Positions 1 through 7,251 are shown, numbered from the stretch's first letter. The stretch is 64,000 bases of DNA from Pseudoalteromonas sp. S2755 (GCF_005886535.1 NZ_PNDS01000069.1:1-64000), one strand, 5' to 3'. Notes: generated by a model not told the origin, from the letters alone. Made by a program: numbers and translations.

Positions 1-21
1 CAAAATTAGTTGACCACTACA
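1..21. mobile_element. Probable terminal end of an insertion sequence (rest outside window)
   Basis: The leftmost paralog of the HTH array loses its homology abruptly here. On the minus strand the reading frame follows its siblings through the residues SLSLL and then runs into TGTAGTGGTCAACTAATTTTG and a stop codon. A terminus beginning TGTAGTGGTCAAC resembles IS3-family ends as I recall them. The other end and the transposase are outside the window, so identity is inferred only from the abrupt break and the look of the end. Confidence 0.45.
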
Positions 22-551
22 AATAAAAGGCTGAGCGAAAATTGAATGGTGAACGCACAGATATTCTTATGATATCCACTATCAAGAATTGGGAAAATAA
101 CATTTACCAGCGCATAAACAGCTACCGTTGAACACAAAAATACTACTACAAAGCAAAGCGTCAACAGCTGACTATTTTTGTCTTTGTAAGCGTAAAAGAA
201 CAAAACTAACAATAAGATAAATAAAGTAGATTCAAAAATAATGACGACAAAAGCCGATCCCAAGATAAGCGTAAGAATACTGCCCTTGTCCTTCATATTG
301 TCTGGGTATAGTCGTGAGAGCGCTTCGGTATCATCTAAAATATCGGCAAGCTTGACTCTGCAGAGATCGGCAAACTTCATTAACGTACCAAGCTTGAAGG
401 AGCTAACGCCATTAAGGTAGTTGTCTAGCGTTCGCATGCCAATCCCGAGGTGGCGACATATATCTTCTCGAGACATCCCGCGTTTATGCTTAAGACCCTT
501 TATTAATAGTCCTATACGCTGGCTTACTTCGTACTCTTCTGGCGTTTGCAT
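6..551 (-). pseudogene. Membrane XRE-type HTH protein, copy 1, 3'-truncated
   Basis: This is the 5' part of a gene of the same family as the next two genes upstream. Residues 1-95 carry the XRE/Cro-C1 HTH domain and are identical in sequence to copies 2 and 3. Two to three membrane segments follow. The protein stops at 181 residues, whereas full-length siblings have 287-291; the missing part holds the last two membrane segments and the conserved FEK and FWELTFFYDYF motifs. The last few codons are probably mobile-element sequence (see 1-21). The membrane half resembles the membrane-only gene at 2618-3238 (both have NSQLLTLCF) more than copies 2 and 3. It is the last gene of a tandem run read from about 2400 down. 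A short natural variant is possible, but interruption is more likely. Confidence 0.6.
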
Positions 552-595
552 CGCCCGCCATCTCCTTATTCCGTGATTTACTTATCGACTTATTA

Positions 596-1459
596 TTACG
601 CGCTTTGGGGCTGCTGCGTATTTCTTTTCCGTGCGAGTATTCCTGCATAGAGGAGTACTAAACTGAGTAATAATGGTACGGCCTTAAGATACCTAAAGTA
701 ATCGTAAAAAAAGGTTAACTCCCAGAATATTTTAGCTTTCTCCTCGTCGATTCCTAATCGTTCCAGATTACGAATAAAGTTCTCCATTAACGCCAAAAAG
801 TCTATAGTGACTAGCAGCGTAGACAAAAAGTAGAGAGGAGCTTCAATAAGGCTTTTTTCGAAAACAGCTGCCGATTTTCCGCGAGTAACCAATACCGAGA
901 ACATCAACCTGTACTTGAGCAGAAAGAATAGTAACAGACTTAATGATAGGTGTAGCGAATATGCGTATACGTTCTGCATATAATAGTTTTCAGCTGCTGG
1001 AAAAGCGACATAGTTTAGCCAGTAGCCACCAATATTAGTTAGCACGTAGACCACAACAAAAATAGCAACTATGCATTGATTGTTTTTATCTTTGTATGAG
1101 TAGCAAAGCAGTAAAATTAGTAAAACTAAGAAAACGGATTCAAAGAGCATAACGGAAGCAAGAGAACCTAAAAGCAATGTTAGAATACTGCCCTTGTCCT
1201 TCATATTGTCTGGATACAGTCGTGAGAGCGCTTCGGTATCATCTAAAATATCGGCAAGCTTGACTCTACAGAGATCAGCAAACTTCATTAACGTACCAAG
1301 CTTGAAGGAACTAACGCCATTAAGGTAGTTGTCTAGTGTTCGCATGCCAATCCCGAGGTGGCGACATATATCTTCTCGAGACATCCCGCGTTTATGCTTT
1401 AGACCTTTTATTAGCAGCCCTATGCGCTGGCTTACTTCGTACTCTTCTGGCGTTTGCAT
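596..1459 (-). CDS. Membrane-anchored XRE-type HTH protein, copy 2
   Basis: A 287-residue predicted one-component regulator. An N-terminal XRE-type HTH domain spans about residues 8-75, with the turn and recognition helix around GIGMRTLDNYLNG. About five hydrophobic segments follow (roughly 91-122, 128-150, 168-182, 205-226, 258-277), and the tail is basic. Motifs conserved among the local paralogs are FEK (200-202), DFLALMENFIRNL (220-232) and FWELTFFYDYF (245-255). It lies 46 bp downstream of copy 3 and 44 bp upstream of copy 1, with a repeated intergenic sequence, so the three are probably one operon made by tandem duplication with a unit of about 909 bp. No known ligand or target; function as a membrane-bound transcription factor is inferred from domain order only. 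Confidence 0.8.
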   Translation of the reverse strand: MQTPEEYEVSQRIGLLIKGLKHKRGMSREDICRHLGIGMRTLDNYLNGVSSFKLGTLMKFADLCRVKLADILDDTEALSRLYPDNMKDKGSILTLLLGSLASVMLFESVFLVLLILLLCYSYKDKNNQCIVAIFVVVYVLTNIGGYWLNYVAFPAAENYYMQNVYAYSLHLSLSLLLFFLLKYRLMFSVLVTRGKSAAVFEKSLIEAPLYFLSTLLVTIDFLALMENFIRNLERLGIDEEKAKIFWELTFFYDYFRYLKAVPLLLSLVLLYAGILARKRNTQQPQSA

Positions 1460-1505
1460 CGCCTCGCTACCCTTCTATTTCCATGATTTACTTATCGACT
1501 TATTA

Positions 1506-2369
1506 CTACGCGCTTTGGGGCTGCTGCATATTTCTTTTCCGTGCAAGTACCCCTGCATAGAGAAGTGCTATACTAAGCAACATCAGCGGGGCTTTAAGGT
1601 ATTCATAATAATCATAGAACAAGGTCAACTCCCAAAATATTTTTACCTTCTCTTCATCCATACCTAATCGATCTAAATTGCGAATAAAATTCTCTATTAG
1701 CGCACAAAAATCAACAACTGCTAGGATCAGAGCAAGGAAGTAAAGTGGAGCTTCAACAAGGCTCTTCTCAAATACTTCGGAAGATCTTCCTCGCGTGATA
1801 AGCACCGCAAATTTCATTCTATATTTAATTAAAAAGAGCAAAAATAAACTTAGTGCCAAGTTTATTGAAAAAGCGTATACATTTTGAATGAAGCTATTAG
1901 CAGCTGCGGGGAAAACAACGTATTTAAGCCAGTAACCAAATGCATTACTTAATGCATAAATCACTACAAAAATTGCGACCATACATTGATTGTTTTTGTC
2001 TTTGTATGAATAGCAAAGCAACATAATTAACAAAAACAAAGTGATTGACTCAAAAAGCATTGCCGTTGCAAGAGAGCCGAAAAGCAATGTAAGAATACTG
2101 CCTTTGTCCTTCATATTGTCTGGATATAGTCGTGAGAGCGCTTCGGTATCATCTAAAATATCGGCAAGCTTGACTCTACAGAGGTCAGCAAACTTCATTA
2201 ACGTACCAAGCTTGAAGGAACTAACGCCATTAAGATAGTTGTCTAGCGTTCGCATGCCAATTCCGAGGTGGCGGCATATATCTTCTCGCGACATTCCCCG
2301 TTTATGCTTAAGGCCCTTTATTAGTAGTCCTATACGCTGGCTTACTTCGTACTCTTCTGGCGTTTGCAT
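1506..2369 (-). CDS. Membrane-anchored XRE-type HTH protein, copy 3
   Basis: A 287-residue paralog of copy 2. The ATG of MQTPEEYEVS is chosen because every local paralog starts there; an upstream in-frame ATG would add only eight residues. The HTH half is identical in protein sequence to copies 1 and 2, with scattered synonymous base changes, while the membrane half differs more. It keeps the FEK, ENFIRNL and FWELTLFYDYY motifs. It is the first gene of the tandem run. The conserved 41-bp element at 2401-2441 lies just upstream and probably holds the operon promoter. Confidence 0.8.
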   Translation of the reverse strand: MQTPEEYEVSQRIGLLIKGLKHKRGMSREDICRHLGIGMRTLDNYLNGVSSFKLGTLMKFADLCRVKLADILDDTEALSRLYPDNMKDKGSILTLLFGSLATAMLFESITLFLLIMLLCYSYKDKNNQCMVAIFVVIYALSNAFGYWLKYVVFPAAANSFIQNVYAFSINLALSLFLLFLIKYRMKFAVLITRGRSSEVFEKSLVEAPLYFLALILAVVDFCALIENFIRNLDRLGMDEEKVKIFWELTLFYDYYEYLKAPLMLLSIALLYAGVLARKRNMQQPQSA

Positions 2370-2400
2370 CGCCCCACATTTCCCTTTAACCAAACCACAA

Positions 2401-2441
2401 AATTAACCCAAACATTACATTTTGTTTAATATAAAAACAAG
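2401..2441 (-). promoter_or_regulatory. Shared upstream element, site 1 (promoter of tandem HTH operon)
   Basis: On the minus strand this reads a possible -35 TTGTTT, 17 bases, and a possible -10 TAATGT, followed by TTGGGTTAATT. It is nearly the same as the segments upstream of the genes at 3348-3659 and 3931-4806, at the same distance from the start codon. The predicted transcript start is about 36 bases before the ATG. The conservation suggests a common promoter plus binding site for one of the HTH proteins. Confidence 0.6.
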
Positions 2442-2574
2442 TACATGTTCAGGTTGATTGATGTAAAAGTGGTATAGGATCTAAATGGGCATAAACTACA
2501 TAACATTGTAATTAACACATAACTAGGAGAGTCAAGCGCCTATGTTCGCTTTAATTATTACAAGAACATAAGAT

Positions 2575-2606
2575 AAAAACACAGTGTCGGAAAGATACTG
2601 TGTTTT
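2575..2606 (-). terminator. Intrinsic terminator after the membrane-only paralog
   Basis: On the minus strand AAAACACAGT pairs with ACTGTGTTTT around a short loop, and the distal arm runs into TTTTTATC. It lies about 12 bases after the stop codon of the 2618-3238 gene, so it ends the split-copy operon before the next promoter. Confidence 0.75.
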
Positions 2607-2617
2607 AGGGTTTTCAA

Positions 2618-3238
2618 TTAATTTTGGATTGGCTGTCTTTTAGTTCTAACCACTAGCCCAACGTACAATAAGGTAATACACAGCAACATGGGAACACCCT
2701 TAAGATACTCAAAGTAATCGTAAAAGAAAGTTACTTCCCAAAACGTCTTAGCGGTTTCTTCATTTATCCCCATTCTGTCCAAATTACGCAGAAAGTTTTC
2801 CATTAATGCTAGAAAGTCTACCGATGCCAAGATTATTACTAAGAAATATAGGGGTCCCTCAGCATAGTTTTTCTCAAAGACTGAGGCTGATTTTCCGCGA
2901 GTAAGCAAGACTGCGACTGTCATTCTGTGCCTGAGCAAAAAAAGTAGCAGCAAACTAAGTAATAAACATACAGAAAAAGCAAAAGTATTACCTATAAAAT
3001 AATCATCAACAGCCGGATATATTAAAGTTTCGAGTACAAACATAGCAACTGAGGAAAGAATAAAAACGACTGCAAAGCACAGTGTTAACAGTTGACTGTT
3101 AGCATCATTTTTTGATAAAAACACCAATAAAACCAAAGATAAAGACATTATGATTTCAACGATTGGCGCACTAGCCATTGTTACCAATACAGCAGCAACT
3201 ACACTGGTCGAAAAAGCTAATTTAAATAAACTTTTCAT
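2618..3238 (-). CDS. Membrane-only paralog of the HTH-membrane family
   Basis: A 206-residue protein matching the membrane half of the neighbouring HTH-membrane proteins but without the HTH domain. The N-terminus has its own signal-like hydrophobic segment, followed by about four more hydrophobic segments. The family motifs are present: VFEKNYAEGPLYFL, DFLALMENFLRNL, FWEVTFFYDYF. A strong ribosome binding site, AGGAGG, sits just before the ATG, and the stop of the 46-codon mini-ORF overlaps it. It is therefore expressed as a separate protein and is not simply a broken gene. The HTH half is encoded just upstream at 3348-3659. Likely role: membrane sensor or partner of the soluble HTH protein (inference). 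Confidence 0.75.
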   Translation of the reverse strand: MKSLFKLAFSTSVVAAVLVTMASAPIVEIIMSLSLVLLVFLSKNDANSQLLTLCFAVVFILSSVAMFVLETLIYPAVDDYFIGNTFAFSVCLLLSLLLLFLLRHRMTVAVLLTRGKSASVFEKNYAEGPLYFLVIILASVDFLALMENFLRNLDRMGINEETAKTFWEVTFFYDYFEYLKGVPMLLCITLLYVGLVVRTKRQPIQN

Positions 3239-3247
3239 ACTTCCCTC

Positions 3248-3388
3248 CTAATTTACCGGCTCTTGCTTTGTTTCTGCATTGGCAACTCTTGGACCTCCAT
3301 CTTTAGAAGTTCCAACACCTCCAGAAACCAATTTACACAATGAACGGCTAAGGGCTATTTTTATCGGCTTTTTCTGTGCAGCCTTCAT
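3248..3388 (-). CDS. 46-aa mini-ORF with double-glycine-like leader
   Basis: This ORF, too short for routine calling, starts with ATG inside the 3' end of the HTH gene, in another frame, and ends at the ribosome binding site of the membrane gene. GAGG lies nine bases before the ATG. The product is basic at the N-terminus (starts MKAAQKKPIK) and has LSRSLCKLVSGG, which fits the LSxxxLxxVxGG pattern of double-glycine leader peptides; the remaining 22 residues start VGTSKDGGPRV. Placement between an HTH gene and a membrane gene suggests a signalling or secreted peptide, but no peptidase-transporter or modification enzyme is visible nearby. It could also be non-coding leftover sequence from the split. 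Confidence 0.5.
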   Translation of the reverse strand: MKAAQKKPIKIALSRSLCKLVSGGVGTSKDGGPRVANAETKQEPVN

Positions 3389-3659
3389 TGTTCTTTTCCT
3401 CACTTTTTTCTCCGTACAAGCCAGAGAGCTTATCTGTATCTTCTAAAATATCTGATAACTTTACTTTACAGATTTCAGCAAACCGAAGCAATGTCCCAAG
3501 CTTAAAGGAGCTAGAGCCATTTAAATAGTTATCAAGGGTCCTGTCACCCACACCTAAACGCCGGCTAACCTCTTCTCGGGTCATCCCTTTTTTGCGCTTT
3601 AGCCCCCGTATCAGTCGGCCGATACGTTGGCTTACCTCATATTCTTCTGGCGTCTGCAT
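3348..3659 (-). CDS. Soluble XRE-type HTH regulator (split paralog)
   Basis: A 103-residue protein matching the N-terminal HTH half of the neighbouring membrane proteins (starts MQTPEEYEVSQRIG, with GVGDRTLDNYLNG in the recognition region). It lacks any membrane segment and ends in a short polar tail of its own after residue 85. The start is chosen at the family ATG; the longer frame upstream would read through the promoter element. The shared 41-bp element lies at 3692-3732. Its 3' end overlaps the 46-codon mini-ORF, and the membrane half follows at 2618-3238, giving an HTH / peptide / membrane gene order. Probably a free DNA-binding version of the family. Confidence 0.75.
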   Translation of the reverse strand: MQTPEEYEVSQRIGRLIRGLKRKKGMTREEVSRRLGVGDRTLDNYLNGSSSFKLGTLLRFAEICKVKLSDILEDTDKLSGLYGEKSEEKNNEGCTEKADKNSP

Positions 3660-3691
3660 CGCCCCACCATATCTCTCAATCACCCCAACCA

Positions 3692-3732
3692 AGTTAACCA
3701 AAAGTTTACATCCAGTTAAATATAAAGACAAG
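3692..3732 (-). promoter_or_regulatory. Shared upstream element, site 2
   Basis: Minus-strand TTGTCT, 17 bases, TAAACT, then TTTGGTTAACTT. It matches sites 1 and 3 except for a few changes in the middle and in the -10-like box, and lies at the same distance (about 33 bases) from the start codon of the split HTH gene. Confidence 0.6.
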
Positions 3733-3930
3733 TAGATGACAGTACTATTTTTAGGTGCATACTCGTAAAACAACCCAAAACAGAAACAAACTTATCATTA
3801 TATTTGAATTTTTGGTATCAATTGATTTAAGCAACTCTTTCTAAACCTGCTTATTTGTTATTTTGCAGACCATTAAAATCAATAATTAAAAACACACAGA
3901 TTTCTCTATTTTTATGTGAAAATCTTCACA

Positions 3931-4806
3931 TTATTGTGTAGGCGCGGCATTTGCTTTGTTTAAAACCTGCTTACGGCGCGCTGTTATTCCTGCGTATAAA
4001 ACAAACATACAGAGCAGATAAGGCACTGCCTTAATATAAGCAAAGTAATCAAACATAAAGGTCAGCTCCCAAAATGGTTTGGCAACTTCTTCATCTATAC
4101 CTAAGTGCTCTAGGTTACGGATAAAGTTTTCCATCAATGCGGCAAAATCAATCAAAGCTAACGTACATGCGAGTGCATAAAGCGGCGCATCTACTTGGTT
4201 CTTCTCAAAAATGCTGGCTGAATTCCCTTTGGTAAACCACGCACCTAAAAGCATTCTGTATTTGATCATTAACGCCAGCAGTAAACTCAGTAAAAGTTGA
4301 GTTGCAAAAGCATAGATATTTTCAATGTAATAGCTTTCAATAGCTGGGATCAATACAAATTTAAGCCAGTAAACAACAGCGATTTCTAACGAAAAAGCAA
4401 ATATAAAAATTGCAACAATGCTTTGGCTATTCTTGTCATTACGCGCATAAAACAATAACAAAATAAGAAAAGCAAATAAGGTAAATTCAAGGACCAAAAC
4501 GCCGACAAAATAGCCCGTAAATAGCAAAAAGATATTGCCTTTGTCTTTAATATTCTCAGGGTACAAGCGCTTCAGCGCCTCGGTATCATCCAAAATATCA
4601 GCCAGCTTTACCTTGCAAAGATCCGCAAATTTTAACAATGTCCCAAGTTTAAATGAGCTCACTCCGTTTAAGTAATTGTCTAACGTGCGCGAGCCTATAC
4701 CTAAACGTTTACAGACATCTTCTCGGGTCATACCTCTGGTACGCTTTAACCCAAGTATTAACCTACCTATCCGCTGGCTTACCTCATATTCCTCTGGCGT
4801 TTGCAT
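3931..4806 (-). CDS. Membrane-anchored XRE-type HTH protein, copy 4 (intact)
   Basis: A 291-residue full-length member of the family. The HTH domain (residues 8-75) differs from the identical trio at several positions (for example RLILGLKRTRGMTREDVCKRLGIGS), and five hydrophobic segments follow. FEK, DFAALMENFIRNL and FWELTFMFDYF are conserved. The tail is RRKQVLNKANAAPTQ. It has its own copy of the 41-bp upstream element, so it is a separate transcription unit at the head of the array. It is probably an older divergent copy from which the tandem ones did not directly arise. Ligand unknown. Confidence 0.8.
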   Translation of the reverse strand: MQTPEEYEVSQRIGRLILGLKRTRGMTREDVCKRLGIGSRTLDNYLNGVSSFKLGTLLKFADLCKVKLADILDDTEALKRLYPENIKDKGNIFLLFTGYFVGVLVLEFTLFAFLILLLFYARNDKNSQSIVAIFIFAFSLEIAVVYWLKFVLIPAIESYYIENIYAFATQLLLSLLLALMIKYRMLLGAWFTKGNSASIFEKNQVDAPLYALACTLALIDFAALMENFIRNLEHLGIDEEVAKPFWELTFMFDYFAYIKAVPYLLCMFVLYAGITARRKQVLNKANAAPTQ

Positions 4807-4839
4807 CTGTCCACCATTGTTTTACGTTAGCTCCCTTGA

Positions 4840-4880
4840 AATTAACCCAAACATTACATTTAGTTAAATATAAAGACAAG
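4840..4880 (-). promoter_or_regulatory. Shared upstream element, site 3
   Basis: Minus-strand TTGTCT, 17 bases, TAATGT, then TTGGGTTAATT. Only four positions differ from site 1. The start codon of copy 4 lies about 34 bases downstream. Confidence 0.6.
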
Positions 4881-5047
4881 CTTCTCTCGATAAATTGCAA
4901 TGAAAAAACAATAAAACACTCAATACTCCGCCAACTTTACGTAATTTGAAACATTTTTATCGTTTTTCACGCTTAACCGTTCTTTAAAGACAAACCTTAT
5001 TAAGGGTACACCCCTCATAACCGTGAGTAATCCGCAGCTGGCGTTTT
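4881..5047. other. Intergenic stretch without recognised features
   Basis: AT-rich sequence between the HTH array promoter and the REP-like pair. I see no open frame with a ribosome binding site, no RNA gene and no clear palindrome. Confidence 0.5.
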
Positions 5048-5156
5048 AAAAAGATCGCTGGGTGAACCAGCTCCTACGAGGAGGTGTGGAGTCAGTATAA
5101 GGTGCTTTGGCAGCGGTTGGTGCCTTATAAAGATCGCTGGGTGAACCAGCTCCTAC
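5048..5156. repeat. Pair of REP-like palindromic repeats in direct orientation
   Basis: The 27-base segment at 5051-5077 is repeated exactly at 5130-5156, 79 bases apart. Each holds a small palindrome, GCTGG-GTGAA-CCAGC, followed by TCCTAC. Read on the other strand it begins GTAGGAGCTGG, which resembles the GTAGGAGC... type of REP element known in Pseudomonas. Two direct copies with a spacer look like a BIME-type unit. No RAYT transposase is seen in the window. Confidence 0.6.
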
Positions 5157-5211
5157 ATGGGGGTGTATCGCAGAGTAAACCAGCTGCAATATTAAAAGGT
5201 GATTGTTATGC

Positions 5212-5240
5212 TTTACAAAAAAGTACAAGTGTTCTATTTT
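5212..5240 (+). promoter_or_regulatory. Promoter of the hydrolase-TetR-GNAT operon
   Basis: TTTACA at 5212-5217, a 17-base spacer and TATTTT at 5235-5240 make a good sigma-70 match. The first operator-like site lies in the spacer and touches the -10 box, as expected for a repressed promoter. Confidence 0.6.
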
Positions 5241-5260
5241 AATAAAAGTACAAGTGTTCT
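5222..5260. promoter_or_regulatory. Doubled operator-like site, probable TetR target
   Basis: AGTACAAGTGTTCT occurs at 5222-5235 and again at 5247-5260, 25 bases apart. Each is an imperfect palindrome (AGTACA / TGTTCT). The first overlaps the promoter spacer and the second the likely transcript start. The operon encodes a TetR-type repressor, which is the natural candidate to bind here. Confidence 0.55.
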
Positions 5261-5275
5261 TTTTTAGAGGTCAGG

Positions 5276-6136
5276 ATGAAATTCAGCTACTTTAACGACA
5301 AAGACGGGTCGCTTATTACCAAGATAAGCCGGGGTGTCACAGGGCTTATGTGCACGCTTGCGCCACCTATTACTTCGAGGTTAGGTCAGGTATTACTGAT
5401 GAGCCCGCATGGTAAGCGTCAATATCAGTTTAAAAATAAAAAACCCAATGGTGAGTTCAATATTCTGACCTCGCTTGGTCGCGTTCATGTAAACGTGTTT
5501 GGCCTTGGTCCGAAGACCGTTGTATTAAGTCATGGTTGGGCCGATAACAGCAGTTGCTTTGATACCTTGATCCCAGAACTCGTTGCGGCAGGGTTTTGCG
5601 TGGTGGCGATTGATCATGTTGGCCATGGGCAATCTCATGGTAAGCAAGCCCATTTGCTGGCTTTTGTTGAAGCGCTGGATACCCTGATTGAAAAGCTAGA
5701 AGCCGATCGCCATGATATTGTGGCTTTGGTGGGCCATTCTATGGGCGCTGTGGCGCTGATGAACTTACCGGATTATCGCCTAGAAAATCGCGTGGTTATT
5801 AATGTTGCAACTCCCGTGCAGTTTTTTGAGCTGATGTTTGAGCGCGTCGCGCGAGCGGGCATTTCTGAAAAAATGCTGCACCAAGTGTTAGGCGCTATCA
5901 CCACAAGATATGGCACGCATTGGCACTTGATCCGAGATAAATTCCACGACGGTGTACTTAAGTTTAAGCCGACATTTATTCACGATACCGAGGACCGATT
6001 TGCGCCATTTGAACACGTAGAGTCGCTTATCGCAGCCGCTCCTGAGCGTTTAATCCAAACCTCAGGCCTTGGACATCGCCGCATTTTAGGCGATACTGGC
6101 GTTATTCAACGTATTACTCAAAGAATAACTGCATAA
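5276..6136 (+). CDS. Alpha/beta hydrolase
   Basis: A 286-residue alpha/beta-hydrolase-fold protein. It has the oxyanion region LSHGWADNSSCF, the nucleophile elbow GHSMGA (about residues 157-162), a DRFAP acid-residue region and the catalytic histidine in GLGHRRIL near the C-terminus. There is no signal peptide, so it is probably cytoplasmic. AGAGG lies five bases before the ATG. It is the first gene of an operon with a TetR regulator three bases downstream and a GNAT after that. The substrate cannot be told from the sequence; esters or lipid-like molecules are usual for such hydrolase-TetR pairs. Confidence 0.85.
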   Translation: MKFSYFNDKDGSLITKISRGVTGLMCTLAPPITSRLGQVLLMSPHGKRQYQFKNKKPNGEFNILTSLGRVHVNVFGLGPKTVVLSHGWADNSSCFDTLIPELVAAGFCVVAIDHVGHGQSHGKQAHLLAFVEALDTLIEKLEADRHDIVALVGHSMGAVALMNLPDYRLENRVVINVATPVQFFELMFERVARAGISEKMLHQVLGAITTRYGTHWHLIRDKFHDGVLKFKPTFIHDTEDRFAPFEHVESLIAAAPERLIQTSGLGHRRILGDTGVIQRITQRITA

Positions 6137-6139
6137 GTG

Positions 6140-6763
6140 ATGAATAAAGGCGAGAGAACGAGACAAACCATTTTAGAGCAAGGTATGCGCTTTAGTAGCC
6201 AATATGGCTTGATAGAAGTCACTATTGGTTCTATGGCAAAGCTTTGTGGCTTGTCTCGCAGCGGGCTTATCTCGCATTTTGACAGTAAAGAAGATATGCA
6301 GTTGGCGATCCTCGATTACTGTGAAGATCAATTTATGCTGCATGTCGTCGCACCGGCACGACACCAAGATCCTCTTGTGCAACTCAAAATGCTCTTTTCT
6401 ATATGGGCAGACTGGACTCGTGAACTATTTAATGAGCCACACTCAACTTGTCCGTTTATCAAAGCGTTGGTTGAGTTTAATTGCCATACAGACAGCCCTA
6501 TTCATACCAAAGTTACCGAGCAACATAACCGATTATTTAGCTATATTAAGCATAAAATCGTGCAAGGGATAGAAAGCGGTATTTTTCATCCTGAGCTTGA
6601 TGCACAGTGCGCGGCGTACGAGCTATACAATTTATATCTAGGCCATGCGATAGCGAAAAATACGGTACTAACAGAACATGCCAGCGAGTTGTTTAAACGT
6701 AATATTGAGCACTTACTTGAAAGTTATCAAGCTGAGCCAAAAACACGGAGCGTATCTGCATGA
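6140..6763 (+). CDS. TetR/AcrR family transcriptional regulator
   Basis: A 207-residue regulator with the TetR N-terminal HTH (RTRQTILEQGMRFSSQYGL... MAKLCGLSRSGLISHFDSKEDM) at about residues 5-55, followed by a helical ligand-binding domain. ATG at 6140 is chosen; a GTG three bases upstream would add one residue. It lies immediately after the hydrolase stop and overlaps the GNAT start by four bases (ATGA), so all three genes are co-translated. It probably represses its own operon through the doubled site at 5222-5260. Confidence 0.85.
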   Translation: MNKGERTRQTILEQGMRFSSQYGLIEVTIGSMAKLCGLSRSGLISHFDSKEDMQLAILDYCEDQFMLHVVAPARHQDPLVQLKMLFSIWADWTRELFNEPHSTCPFIKALVEFNCHTDSPIHTKVTEQHNRLFSYIKHKIVQGIESGIFHPELDAQCAAYELYNLYLGHAIAKNTVLTEHASELFKRNIEHLLESYQAEPKTRSVSA

Positions 6764-7251
6764 TTGAAATAATCTCTACCCCAACCCCTGATATTGTTGA
6801 GCAGCTTACTGAGCTATACATCGCGACTTTTTCAGCGCCGCCACGCAATGAGGAAATAGACCAAGCAGCCATTCGCTTGCTTATGGAAAAGGAAATCGAA
6901 GAAGGCGAAGTACGCGTTATTTTTGATGGCTCAACAAAGCAACTTATAGGCAGTTTGTCGCTAGTGCCAATCGCCCATTTTAAAGATAAGACGCGCTTTG
7001 ATCTTACATCAGGCCTATATATTTCGAACTTTATGGTTGATGCAAATATTCGCGGCAAAGGAATTGGCAAGCAATTACTGCAAGACACCTTAGTCGCTAC
7101 TTGCCAACCTATCCACACTCGTTGTCGAGTAGATGCCTTAGCAGTGAATCATTTATTTCAGCGCCATGGTTTTAAATTGGTTGCTAATTACACAACAATC
7201 ATGAATAACTCGGTTGCGGCACGTAATATCTACACCTATCAAGCTGAATAA
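6760..7251 (+). CDS. GNAT family N-acetyltransferase
   Basis: A 163-residue single-domain GNAT. The acetyl-CoA binding signature is NFMVDANIRGKGIGKQLL (R-x-x-G-x-G/A), and the C-terminal strand contains FQRHGFKLV. The start overlaps the tetR stop (ATGA). It is the third gene of the hydrolase-TetR operon. The acceptor substrate is unknown. Confidence 0.8.
   Translation: MIEIISTPTPDIVEQLTELYIATFSAPPRNEEIDQAAIRLLMEKEIEEGEVRVIFDGSTKQLIGSLSLVPIAHFKDKTRFDLTSGLYISNFMVDANIRGKGIGKQLLQDTLVATCQPIHTRCRVDALAVNHLFQRHGFKLVANYTTIMNNSVAARNIYTYQAE

Noticed and set aside
1329..1667. Plus-strand ORFs within the HTH array
   Set aside because: Shadow frames of the conserved minus-strand genes; the repeated DNA produces similar shadows at each copy.
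3914..3931. Hairpin ATGTGAA/TTCACAT after copy 4
   Set aside because: The stem overlaps the stop codon and the minus-strand distal side is A-rich, not T-rich, so it is not a convincing terminator.
5051..5156. CRISPR-like direct repeats
   Set aside because: Only two copies with one spacer, an internal palindrome of the REP type and no cas genes.
5046..5228. 60-codon minus-strand ORF
   Set aside because: It is made almost entirely of the REP-like repeat pair, which is non-coding, and lies antisense to the hydrolase promoter.
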